A stretch of DNA of 64,000 nucleotides from Ridgeia piscesae. Lineage: Eukaryota; Annelida; Polychaeta; Sabellida; Siboglinidae. The translations under genes and the position numbers were made by a program. Under the pieces are notes generated by a model that made no database searches, was not told where the DNA came from, and saw only the letters and a program-made list of their open reading frames with translations. Shown one piece after another: positions 14,413-28,103 of the stretch (position 1 is the stretch's first letter; each line of letters starts with the position of its first letter). The stretch spans positions 315,001 through 379,000 of the forward strand of contig JAODUO010000529.1 of assembly GCA_025642075.2 (NCBI GenBank), read 5' to 3'.

Positions 14413-17400
14413 ATTAATTAATATATATAATATTACATATGGAAGCAAAAAAAGAAGCAAATAGCACACTTGGCTTCCTAAGACGAAATATACGCAGATG
14501 CCCCATTAACAGCAAACGGACGGCATACATTGCCCTTGTGCGTGTGCTGTCTTAGAATATGGAGCCATAGTGTGGGACCCATACCATCGGGGGGACATAG
14601 ACAAATTAGAACAAATTCAACACCGTGCAGCTCGCTTCATCACTGGAGACTACCGCTCTAGACACCCAGGATCTGTCACAACCATGCTCACCAACCTTAA
14701 CCTCGACACATTAGACAATAGACGACGCGACCAAAGACTAAAATTCATGTTCAGAACTGTTAGAGGATCTATCCCAGCTCTCCCCACTGAAACATTCTTC
14801 CGGCCCCAAAAAACAAACAAAAGACACATTAAGCCTAAACACTTCCCCGACCATGTATCCTCAAATTTTGTCTAACAACCAACAACACCAGATGTTTTAT
14901 AGTACCCACAGCCCACACTGAACAATTTAAGAATTCATTTTTTGTAAAAACAATAGCCGACTGGAACCAACAAAACGAGTCGCAGGTCCAGGCTGAAACC
15001 ATAACTGATTTCAGTCGCCTGACCTGCAGCTCAAACACTCAATAACATGCGCACACACCCCGTCATATATAATAGCCACTATTGGCTTCTTTACGACGTA
15101 TCCCATTCAGATTCAGATCAGTAGGCCGCCTGTAGCCAGTCATTAGGCCTGCCTGTTCAATGAGATTTTCACTTCATGCAGTGGCAGAACTCTTGAACAA
15201 GCTAAAAGGCTTTCTTGTCCACCTGCCATCTAGAGGTGATTGACATCATTCTCTGGGTTTCGATCTCGTTAAGTCTTATATCCACTGCTGTGTACAGCCA
15301 TGTTCTCATTCATACAGCTGAATGAACTACAGTTGGGGTTGAATGTATCTGCTCATGGTTTGAATTTTTCTGTGAAACGGCAACACAACATTTGAATCTG
15401 CAGTTGAGAGTCTGGTACTTGTGCACTGTGCTACTGCATTTTGTCATTTTTATTTATGTTTGTAAGACATGCATGTCACAACATCACAGCATTTATATTG
15501 AACGCATACCAATACATACGATGGCAAATCACTGGTTGAAAAACTGCATTCCGCCATTGTAGCCTCTGCAGGTTTGGATAATCCATCTTCAAAAACCTGG
15601 AAAATGCACGGTAGACTAACAGTGAGTGATAATAAACTATAACAACGATTAAATACTTACTTCATTCATCTTGGACACCATATACAACAAGTGGCTCCAT
15701 GCAGTGCATAATTATGAGTTAAGATGCTTTAAATGGCAAAGCTTGCCAAAACCTGAATACTGGCCAGCCGTACAGAAATGGTAGAAGGGTAGTCCGTACA
15801 AAAATGGTTAACAGATTCGACAAATAGCTAACACTGAATACTTATTAGAATGCCATAGTATAGTGTTTGTGGAACAGCTGGAGTTTGATGAAAATAAATG
15901 ACCTTGTATTGTCAAGAAGGTTTTACATAGGCTTGGGCAAGGTTTTTCACTCAAATTAATCATATTTCTGCTTGATTTCTGCTTCTACACATAATACTAT
16001 GAATTTTTATGGAATAAAATTTATCATATCATTGAAAACGCAATTATGTTGTCCCTTCATACACCAAATTTTGTTGCCATTACTCATCGATTACGAGTTC
16101 AGTGGCATTTCAAAACAACCTACCAAATCATGAAAAACTGGGCGCAGCGACATGATGCCTGTGCTAAGATGCTATGATGTTACGCGACACGCAGTGTCAG
16201 TTGTTGACAAATTCAATCAGAACAAAGTTTATTAATAATTTTTGAAAATAAATTGTTTCTCTACCGATTGGTATGATGGACCTACAAATTCACTAGTGTT
16301 GCATTGGTAGGTCAGTTGCAATTTGTACTAACCAGGCTTTTTCTGCTCATGAGGGGAAACTCCTTCTAAAAGAGCTTCATATTAATCGTATGATGGTGAA
16401 ACCACATTTTCTGAGACCCAAGTTGACAGAGAATGCCACCGTGTAAATTGTAAAATTTTAGGTGAGTTATTTAAGTTTGCTTTTGATGAGTGAATATGCG
16501 ATATGTTCAGATAATTATATCTTCAGAATACGTTGAGAAAGTTTTCTGAAGTTTGGTCAGTAGTTTGGTCAGTAATTAGATGAATATTTAATAAGAAGAC
16601 CCTGAAAATTTCAAACAAATCTCATATAGCATGTTGCAGCTAAGTCATTTTGAATTTACCGCCCATTTTATTCGGGTTTGCGCTGAGGCTATGATGGCCA
16701 TCTTTTAGTAATCTAATCTAAGACACTATTTGGGTGTGAATCGATATATACCGGGTAATCTTTCTAATGAGGTTAATATTTAAAATTTATTTGCTTATTT
16801 GAGCATCTTATCAATAAATATTGGCATAGTGAGATTTCCTGTACTAACCAATACGCACCCTGCTTATAGTGACGTGTTCGATTTAATTTTATTTACAGAG
16901 AAACATCGCCAAGAGACATGTCAAGGTTGACAAACAGATCCAATATAGAAATAATTTGAAATGTGTACTATATGTCATACTGCAAATAAAATATATGTAA
17001 AGTTTATTGAAGCATGTCACAAAACGGCATTTGTACTTAATCAGTTAACTTGTATAAGTACTAACATAAAATATGTTACTGAAAAGTATCACAAGAAAAT
17101 AGTACACTAGCTTCCATTGTGGGTGCAGAACAATTTCTTGAGCCCTGAAGACAGTTGAATAGAAAAAAAGCGGCGGTCGCATGGTAGAATGCTGGACTGT
17201 CAATCGAGGTGGTTCAATCCCATCTACCACTGTTTTGAAACTTAGGCAATTTCATTCACCCCACATTTGCCTGTGTCTTTCAGAAGAGACACTAACAGCC
17301 GGTGGTCCCTTCTATCTGGTGTCTGTGCCAGGGAAAGTAAAAGGTCTCACACAGAGGGTAAATGTGTAAGCTGTAATGGAATAACTAATTCTAGAGAAGC

Positions 17401-17836
17401 ACAACTCCTGTGTTAGTCCAAGTTTGGGCTGTTTGGAAGAAACCACCTGAGACTATCTAAGTTACGAAATAAACTTCACAAAACAAACTCGCATAAAACT
17501 TGCCGGCAACGCGGTGTCATCGCCAGCAGATATGCGTAGCACTATGCCACTAATATCGGGTCTTTTGTTAGGAGTGTTGGGTTAAGGTTAGTATTTCGGG
17601 TAAGTTTAGAATTAGTTGAAGTTAGCTTAGGCTTATTTAGGGCTACAGTTACTTTAGGGTTAGAATAAAATCGGAATTTATCAATGTTGTTTATTTAACG
17701 ATACCTGCAATAAATTACCCATGTTATCGTAAGCGCTAAGGTCCGCGTAGCCGCCCTAGATCATGTCGAGTTTTGTGTGAGTTTGTTTTCTTAATTTTAT
17801 TCTTTACAGGAATGTAAAGGATTTTATTTTGTAACC

Positions 17837-17880
<44 letters not shown>

Positions 17881-20800
17881 CATAACATATGTGAGGATAA
17901 GTTTGATGGCTGTAAGAAGTCGTTTTCATGGTTAGTCAGAAAGTAAACCAAAAGATCGATGTGTATGGCCATGGAATGATGGTCTCGTCCCAGCAAGACA
18001 TCTCGACACTGTTCCGTATTCTAATTGTATTTAAAGCCACTGAATATTCGTATTTGATTCAAATGAAATTCCACATTCGTCCCACCCTCTTTATAAAATA
18101 TTTCAGTAATAACGTGCTAACAAATCTTTATCATTGTATGTTTCAGCGTGTCCTACAGGGTGCTCAGCCTGCAATTCATCGACAGAATGCACAGGTTGTA
18201 AAGATGGCTTCTACAAAACTAACAACACATGCACAGGTAAATGGCCCCATTACCACAAAGGTATCTGAATTGTTGTCTAAATAGGTAGACAATTCTATTA
18301 GCTTTAAAATGACACTGTTTCTATATTGAATACTTCAGTAATAGCGTGCTAACAAATCTTTATCATTGTATGTTTCAGGGTGTCCTCCTGGGTGCTCGGC
18401 CTGCAGCTCAGCAAAAGAATGCACCGGTTGTAAAGATGGCTTCTACAAAACTAACAACACTTGTGCAGGTAAATGGTGATATGTCTCTTACTGCCTGTGT
18501 CTACGATTATTAAAACTGGCCCCATTACCACAAAGGGCAACAAAACAACCAGTACCATACAGACATGGGGTCAAATACATTTGTATTTGAAAGTATTTTG
18601 TATTTAAAAACTTTTGCTTTTAAAAAGTTTTTGTAATTATATTTCATTCCCTCAAGAGTATTTGTATTGTATTTAAATGCATTTCAATGTATTTGACCCC
18701 ATGTCTCCTACCATGAACAGTTTGTATGTCTGTTTCTCTCTGTCAGTCTCCCTCTGTCCTGCTGCCAGGTGTTGATGGTGTGGAAGAATATACTTCGCCA
18801 TTTAGATAAAGGTAGCTGCAAAATAAAAAATTAAAAAATCCGTTGAGAACTGTTATTTTAAAGATTTTTTCCGACAAAAATACGTTGATTCAAGCCGGCC
18901 GATTCGGCCACGCTCATTACATTGCTCATTACCGTTGCAAACTGAAGTATTAAATTGCGCACGATAAAACTTATACAGATTCTTTTATATATGTATGTTT
19001 CAACATATAAAAAAAATCAGTGAAATCAGGGTTACATGTTTTTTGCTAGGTCAGGTCAAAGGTCAAACCATTTTTTTAAATAAAACAAATTGATGAATTG
19101 TTGTCTAAATATTCTATTAGCTTTAAAATGGCACCATCCTCATTGTATGTTTCAGCGTGTCTTAATGGGTGCTCAGCCTGCAACTCATCGACAGAATGCA
19201 CAGGTTGTAAAGATGGCTTCTACAAAACTAACAACACTTGTGCAGGTAAGTGGTGATATGTCTCTTACTGCCTGTGTCTACGAATATTATAACTGGCCCC
19301 ATTACGACAAAGGGCAACAAAACAACCAGTACCATACAGACATGGGGTCAAATACATTGGTATTTGAAAGTATTTTGTATTTGTATTTAAATACTTCTGC
19401 TTTTAAAAGTTTTTGTAATTGTATTTGAATCCATCAAGAGTATTTGTATTTAAATACACTTCAATGTATTTGACCCCATGTCTGCTACCATGAACAGTTT
19501 GTATGTCTGTTTCTCTCTGACAGTCTCCCTTTGTATCTGTTGTTCATCTTCTCCTTCTCTCTTTTGCTAACACTCCCTCTCTATTCCCCTCCCTACTTCC
19601 CTAGCCCTCTCTGTCTGTCTCTCTCTGTCCAAATATTAGTATGTTTAATATTGCTATGTCAGGCATATGTCTCTAAGTTCTTGCAGGTTACATGGGATGC
19701 ACTGTAAGGATGGGACGGATGTTTGATTCGTATTACAATTTTTGAATACTCGAACGTTTCCCCGCTATTTGATTCTAATAGAAATTTGAAAATTCACCAG
19801 CTATATAAACAAATATCACTCGAATATTTTCGTTCATGTCCTCCACTGCAAAATCGGTCCCTGGCGAACTTTTACTTTCTGACTTAATTATGAAAAAGAC
19901 TACAACCGCCAAACTACTCCTCACATACCTTATATGTATGCGTATACATATACTGGGTAACAAAATAAAATCACTAACATTTACATGTGACAAATCAACA
20001 ATGGTTGATTTGTCACATACCTTCATGATTGTATAATTAATACACACAATTTTACTTTACAGTTATTCTGGACAGGTCAATTTCACCTAATTTTTGGCAG
20101 TGTTTCATACATGCATGCACCCACATACGCACGCACGCATGCACGCACAGAAAGTACACCAGCACATAGTGACATCAATATGTGGATACTTGATAGTAAT
20201 GGCGATAGCAGCAACAACAAAATCTAGAATGCTAACCACCGTTTGCTCTAACAGAGCATTATGACTACTTATTGGCCTATATTTCAGTATTAATGCGGTG
20301 CAAGTAATGTTTTTAAAATTCATAACTCCTGAAGTATGAAATTGCGCACGATAAAACTTCTAGATTCTTTTATGCTTCAACATATAAAAAAATCAGTGAA
20401 ATTGTGGTTACATGTTTTTTGCTAAGTCAGGTCAAAGGTCAAACCATTTAAAAAAAATATATCAAAAAATTGGTAGACGAATTGTTGTCTAAATAGGTAG
20501 ACAATTCTATTAGCTTTAAAATGACACTGTTTCTATATTGAATACTTCAGTAATAGCGTGCTAACAAATCTTTATCATTGTATGTTTCAGGGTGTCCTCC
20601 TGGGTGCTCGGCCTGCAGCTCAGCAAAAGTATGCACCAGTTGTAAAGATGGCTTCTACAAAACGGACACGACTTGCACAGGTAAATGGGTATATGTCTCT
20701 TATTGCCTGTGTCTATGATCATTAAAAGTGGAACCATTACCACAACTGGTACAAAAATGGACAACTACTGTGATCAGTGTCTGTTTATTTCTCTGTCAGT

Positions 20801-23800
20801 GTCAGTCTCCCTTTGTATCTGTTGTTCATCCTCTACTTCTCTCTCTTGCTAACACTCCCCCTCTATCCCCCTCCCTACCTCCCTAACCCTCTCTGTCTTG
20901 TTTCTGTCTGTCTCTCTGTCTTAATATTTATTTAGCATGTTTAATATTGCTATGTCAGGCATATGTCTCTAAGTTCTTGCAGGTTATATGGGATGCACTG
21001 TAAGGATGGGACGAATATTCGATTCGTATTAAATTTTTTGAATATTCGCACGTTTCCCGCTATTCAATTCTATTAGAAATTTGAAAATTGCCAGCTATAT
21101 AAACGAATATCATTTGAATATTTTCGTTCATGTCCTCCTCTGCAAAATCGGTCCCGGCGAACTTTTACTTTCTGACTTAATTATGAAAAAGACTACAACA
21201 GCCAAACTACTCCTCACATACCTTATATGTATATGTATACATACACTGGGTTACAAAATAAAATCACTAACTTTACATGTGACAAATCAACAATGGTTGA
21301 TTTGTCACATACGTTCATGATTGTATAATTAATACACACAATTTTACTTTACAATTATCCTGGACAGGTCAATTTCACAAAATATTTGGTACAGTTTTCA
21401 TACATGCACGCACACACACGCACGCACTCATGCACGCACGCACGCACACACACACAAAGTACACCAGCACATAATGACATCAATATGTGGATACTTGATA
21501 GTAATGGCGATAGCAGCATCAACAAAATCTAGAATGCTAGCCACTGTTTGCTCTAACAGAGCATTATGACTACTTATTGGCCTATATTTCAGCATTAATG
21601 CGGTGCAAGAAATGTTTTTAAATTCATAACTCCTGAAGTATTAAATTGCGCACAATAAAATGTCTACGTATATTCTTTTATATATGTATGCTTCAACATA
21701 TAAAAAAATAAGTGAAATCGGGGTTACGTGTTTTTTGCTAGGTCAGGTCAAAGGTCAAATCATTTTTTTAAATATATCAAAAAAATTGGTAGATGAATTG
21801 TTGTCTAAATATTCTGTTAGCTTTAAAATGGCACCATCCTCATTGTATGTTTCAGCGTGTCTTACTGGGTGCTCAGCCTGCAACTCATCGACAGAATGCA
21901 CAGGTTGTAAAGATGGCTTCTACGAAACTAACAACACTTGTGCAGGTAAATGGTGATATGTCTCTTACTGCCTGTGTCTACGATTATTAAAACTGGCCCC
22001 ATTACCACAAAGGGCAACAAAACAACCAGTACCGTGCAGACATGGGGTCAAATACATTGGTATTTGAAAGTATTTTGTATTTGTATTTAAATACTTCTGC
22101 TTTTAAAAGTTTTTGTAATTGTATTTGAATCCCTCAAGAGTATTTGTATTTAAATACACTTCAATGTATTTGACCCCATGTCTGCTACCATGAACAGTTT
22201 GTATGTCTGTTTCTCTCTGTCAGTCTCCCTTTGTATCTGTTGTTCATCTTCTCCTTCTCTCTTTTGCTAACACTCCCTCTCTATTCCCCTCCCTACTTCC
22301 CTAGCCCTCTCTGTCTGTCTCTCTCTGTCTAAATATTAGCATGTTTAATATTGCTATGTCAGGCATATGTCTCTAAGTTCTTGTAGGTTACATGGGATGC
22401 ACTGTAAGGATGGGACGGATGTTTGATTCGTATTAATTTTTTTAAATATTCGAACGTTTCCCCGCTATTTGATTCTATTAGAAATTGGAAAATTCCCAGC
22501 TATATAAACGAATATCACTCGAATATTTTCGTTCATGTCCTCCACTGCAAAATCGGTTCTGGACGAAGTTTTACTTTCTGACTTAATTATGAAAAAGACT
22601 ACAACCGCCAAACTACTCCTCACATACCTTATATGTATGCGTATACATACATTGGGTTACAAAATAAAATCCCGAACTTTACATGTGACAAATCAACCAT
22701 TGTTGATTTGTCACATACGTTCATGATTGTAAAATTAATACACATAATTTTACTTTACAATTATCCTGGACAGGTCAATTTCACCAAATTTTTGCCACAG
22801 TGTTTCATACATGCACACACGCACTCATGCACGCACACGCACAAAGCACACCAGCACATAATGACATCAATATTTGGATAATTGATAGTAATTGCGATAG
22901 CAGCAACAACAAAATCTAGAATGCTAGCCACCGTTTGCTCTAACAGAGCATTATGACTACTTATTGGCCTATATTTCAGCATTAATGCGGTGCAAGAAAT
23001 GTTTTTTTAATTCATAAATCCTGAAGTATGAAATTGCGCACAATAAAACTACTACAGATTCTTTTATGTATGTATACTTCAACATATACAATAATCTGTG
23101 GAATTGTGGTTACATGTTTTTTGCTAGGTCAGGTCAAAGGTCAAACAATTTTTTTTTAATATATCCAAAAAATTGTAGATGAATTGTTGTCTAAATAGGT
23201 AGACAAATCTATTAGCTTTAAAATGACACTGTTTCTATATCGAATACTTCAGTAATAGCGTGCTAACAAATCTTTATCATTGTATGTTTCAGGGTGTCCT
23301 CCTGGGTGCTCGGCCTGCAGCTCAGCAAAAGTATGCACCGGTTGTAAAGATGGCTTCTACATAAAGGACAAGACTTGCACAGGTAAATGGTTATATGTCT
23401 CTTATTGCCTGTGTCTATGATCATTAAAAGTGGAACCATTACCAAAACTGGTACAAAAATGGACAACTACTGTGATCAGTGTCTATTTATTTCTCTGTCA
23501 GTGTCAGTCTCCCTTTGTATCTGTTGTTCATCCTCTACTTCCCTCTCTTGCTAACACTCCCCCTCTATCCCCCTCCCTACCTCCCTAACTCTCTCTGTCC
23601 TGTTTCTGTCTGTCTCTCTGTCTTAATATTTATTTAGTATGTTTAATATTGCTATGTCAGGCATATGTCTCTAAGTTCTTGCAGGTTATATGGGATGCAC
23701 TGTAAGAATGGGACGAATATGCGATTCGTATTAAACAATTTTAATATTCGAACGTTTCCACGCTATTCTATTTGAAATTTGAAAGTTCACAGCTATATAA

Positions 23801-26800
23801 ACAAATATCACTTGAATATTTTAGTTCATGTCCTCCTCTGCAAAATCTGTCCTGGGCGAACTTTTACTTTCTGACTTAATTATGAAAAACACTACAACAG
23901 CCAAACTACTCCTCACATACCTTATATGTATACGTATACATACACTGGGTTACAAAATAAAATCACTAACTTTACATGTGACAAATCAACCATGGTTTAT
24001 TTGTCACATACGTTCATGATTGTATAATTAATACACACAATTTTACTTTACAATTATCCTGGACAGGTCAATTTCACCAAATATTTGGTACAGTTTCCAT
24101 ACATGCACGCACACGCATACGCACACGCATGCACTCATGCACGCACGCACGCACACACACACAAAGTACACCAGCACATAGTGACATCAATATGTGGATA
24201 CTTGATAGTAATGGCGATAGCAGCAACAACAAAATCTAGAATGCTAACCACCGTTTGCTCTAACAGAGCATTATGACTACTTATTGGCCTATATTTCAGC
24301 ATTAATGCGGTGCAAGAAATGTTTTTAAAATTCACAACTCCTGAAGTATTAAATTGCGCACGATAAAACTTCTACATATTCTTGTATATACGTATGCTTC
24401 AACATATAAAAAAATCAGTGAAACCGGGTGATGTTTTTTTTTCTAGGTCAGGTCACAGGTCAAACCACTTTTTTAATATATAAAAAAACTGGTAGATGAA
24501 TTGTTGTCTAAATAGGTAGACAATTCTATTAGCTTTAAAATGACACTGTTTCTATATCAAATACTTCAGTAATAGCGTGCTAACAAATCTTTATCATTGT
24601 ATGTTTCAGGGTGTCCTCCTGGGTGCTCGGCCTGCAGCTCAGCAAAAGTATGCACCGGTTGTAAAGATGGCTTCTACAAAACGGACACGACTTGCACAGG
24701 TAAATGGGTATATGTCTCTTATTGCCTGTGTCTATGATCATTAAAAGTGGAACCATTACCACAACTGGTACAAAAATGGACAACTACTGTGATCAGTGTC
24801 TGTTTATTTCTCTGTCAGTGTCAGTCTCAGTCTCCCTTTGTATCTGTTGTTCATCCTCTACTTCTCTCTCTTGCTAACACTCCCCCTCTATCCCCCTCCC
24901 TACCTCCCTAACCCTCTCTGTCTTGTTTCTGTCTGTCTCTCTGTCTTAATATTTATTTAGTATGTTTAATATTGCTATGTCAGGCATATGTCTCTAAGTT
25001 CTTGCAGGTTATATGGGATGCACTATAAGGATGGGACGAATATTTGATTCGTATTAAAAAATTTGAATATTCGAACGTTTCCAGCTATTTAATTCTATTA
25101 GAAATATAAAAAAAAATTCCCAGCTATATAAACAAATATCACTCGAATATTTTCGTTCCTGTCCTCCACTGCAAAATCGGTCCCGGGCGAACTTTTACTT
25201 TCTGACTTAATTATGAAAAAGACTACAATCGCCAATCTACTCCTCACATACCTTATATGTATGCGTATGCATACACTGGGTTACAAAATAAAATCACTAA
25301 CTTTACATGTGACAAATCAACCATGGTTTATTTGTCACATACGTTCATGATTGTATAATTAATACACACAATTTTACTTTGCAATTATCCTGGACAAGTC
25401 AATTTCACCAAATATTTGGTACAGTTTTCATACATGCACGCACACGCACGCACACGCATGCACTCATGCACGCACGCACGCACACACACACAAAGTACAC
25501 CAGCACATAATGACATCAATATGTGGATACTTGATAGTAATGGCGATAGCAGCAACAACAAAATCTAGAATGCTAGCCACCGTTTGCTCTAACAGAGCAT
25601 TATAACTACTTATTGGCCTATATTTCAGCATTAATGCGGTGCAAGAAATGTTTTTAAAATTCATAACTCCTGAAGTATTAAATTGCACACGATAAAATTT
25701 CTACGTATATTCTTGTATATACGTATGCTTCAACATATAAAAAAATCAGTGAAACCGGGTGATGTGTTTTTTTCTAGGTCAGGTCACAGGTCAAACCACT
25801 TTTTTAACATATAAAAAAACTGGTAGATGAATTGTTGTCTAAATAGGTAGACAAATCTATTAGCTTTAAAATGACACTGTTTCTATATCAAATACTTCAG
25901 TAATAGCATGCTAACAAATCTTTATCATTGTATGTTTCAGGGTGTCCTCCTGGGTGCTCGGCCTGCAGCTCAGCAAAAGTATGCACCGGTTGTAAAGATG
26001 GCTTCTACAAAACGGACACGACTTGCACAGGTAAATGGGTATATGTCTCTTATTGCCTGTGTCTATGATCATTAAAAGTGGAACCATTACCACAACTGGT
26101 ACAAAAATGGACAACTACTGTGATCAGTGTCTGTTTATTTCTCTGTCAGTATCAGTCTCCCTTTGTATCTGTTGTTCATCCTCTACTTCCCTCTCTTGCT
26201 AACACTCCCCCTCTATCCCCCTCCCTACCTCCCTAACTCGTCTGTGTCTTGTTTCTGTCTGTCTCTCTGTCTTAATATTTATTTAGTATGTTTAATATTG
26301 CTATGTCAGGCATATGTCTCTAAGTTCTTGCAGGTTATATGGGATGCACTGTAAGGATGGGACGAATATTCGATTCGTATTAAAAAATTTGAATATTCGA
26401 ACGTTTCCAGCTATTTAATTCTATTAGAAATATAAAAAAAAATTCCCAGCTATATAAACAAATATCACTCGAATATTTTCGTTCCTGTCCTCCACTGCAA
26501 AATCGGTCCCGGGCGAACTTTTACTTTCTGACTTAATCATGAAAAAGACTACAACTGCCAAACTACTCATCACATACCTTATATGTATGCGTATACATAC
26601 ACCGGGTTACAACATAAAATCACTAACTTTACATGGGACAAATCAACCAATGTTGATTTGTCACATACGTTCATGATTGTATAATTAATACACACAATTT
26701 TACTTTACAATTATCCTGGACAGGTCAATTTCACAAAATATTTGGTACAGTTTTCATACATGCACGCACACGCACACGCACTCATGCACGCACGCACGCA

Positions 26801-28035
26801 CAAAGTACACCAGCACATAACGACATCAATATGTGGATACTTGATAGTAATGGCGATAACAGCAACAACAAAATCTAGAATGCTAGCCACTGTTTGCTCT
26901 AACAGAGCATTATGACTGTACTTATTGGCCTATATTTCAGCATTAATGCGGTGCAAGAAATGTTTTTAAAATTGCGCACAATAAAACTATGTATGCTTCA
27001 ACATATAAAAAATCTGTGAAATCGGGGTTACATGTTATTTGCTATGTCAGGTCAAAGGTCAAACCATTTTTTTTAAATATATAAAAAACAATTGGTACCT
27101 GGTATCTGAATTGTTGTCTAAATAGGTAGACAATTCTATTAGCTTTAAAATGACACTGTTTCTATATCAAATACTTCAGTAATAGCATGCTAACAAATCT
27201 TTATCATTGTATGTTTCAGGGTGTCCTCCTGGGTGCTCGGCCTGCAGCTCAGCAAAAGTATGCACAGGTTGTAAAGATGGCTTCTACAAAACGGACACGA
27301 CTTGCACAGGTAAATGGGTATATGTCTCTTATTGCCTGTGTCTATGATCATTAAAAGTGGAACCATTACCACAACTGGTACAAAAATGGACAACTACTGT
27401 GATCAGTGTCTGTTTATTTCTCTGTCAGTGTCAGTCTCCCTTTGTATCTGTTGTTCATCCTCTACTTCCCTCTCTTGCTAACACTCCCCCTCTATCCCCC
27501 TCCCTACCTCCCTAGCCCTCTCTGTCCTGTTTCTGTCTGTCTCTCTGTCTTAATATTTATTTAGCATGTTTAATATTGCTATGTCAGGCATATGTCTCTA
27601 AGTTCTTGCAGGTTATATGGGATGCACTGTAAGGATGGGTCGAATATTTGATTCGTATTAAAAAATTTTGAATATTCGAACGTTTCCCGCTATTTAATTC
27701 TATTAGAAATTTGATAATTCCCAGCTATATAAACAAATATCACTCGAATATTGTCGTTCCTGTCCTCCACTGCAAAATCGGTCCCGGGCGAACTTTTACT
27801 TTCTGACTTAATTATAAAAAAGACTACAACTGCCAAACTACTCCTCACATACCTTATATGTATGCGTATACATACACCGGGTTACAACATAAAATCACTA
27901 ACATTATATGTGACAAATCAACCAATGTTGATTTGTCACATACGTTCATGATTGTATAATTAATACACACAATTTTACTTTACAATTATCTTGGACAGGT
28001 CAATTTCACAAAATATTTGGTACAGTTTTCATACA

Positions 28036-28103
<68 letters not shown>

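Noticed and set aside
20561..27393. A family of 67-residue minus-strand frames (starting MSIFVPV) repeated in each unit
   Set aside because: They are exact antisense shadows of the class B module exons and their donor-side introns; they repeat only because the units do.
19836..27951. Plus-strand frames in each unit resembling MSSTAKSVPGELLLSDL
   Set aside because: Present in the AT-rich part of each intron unit, broken at different points in different copies, without splice context or domain; fits a decayed transposon block.
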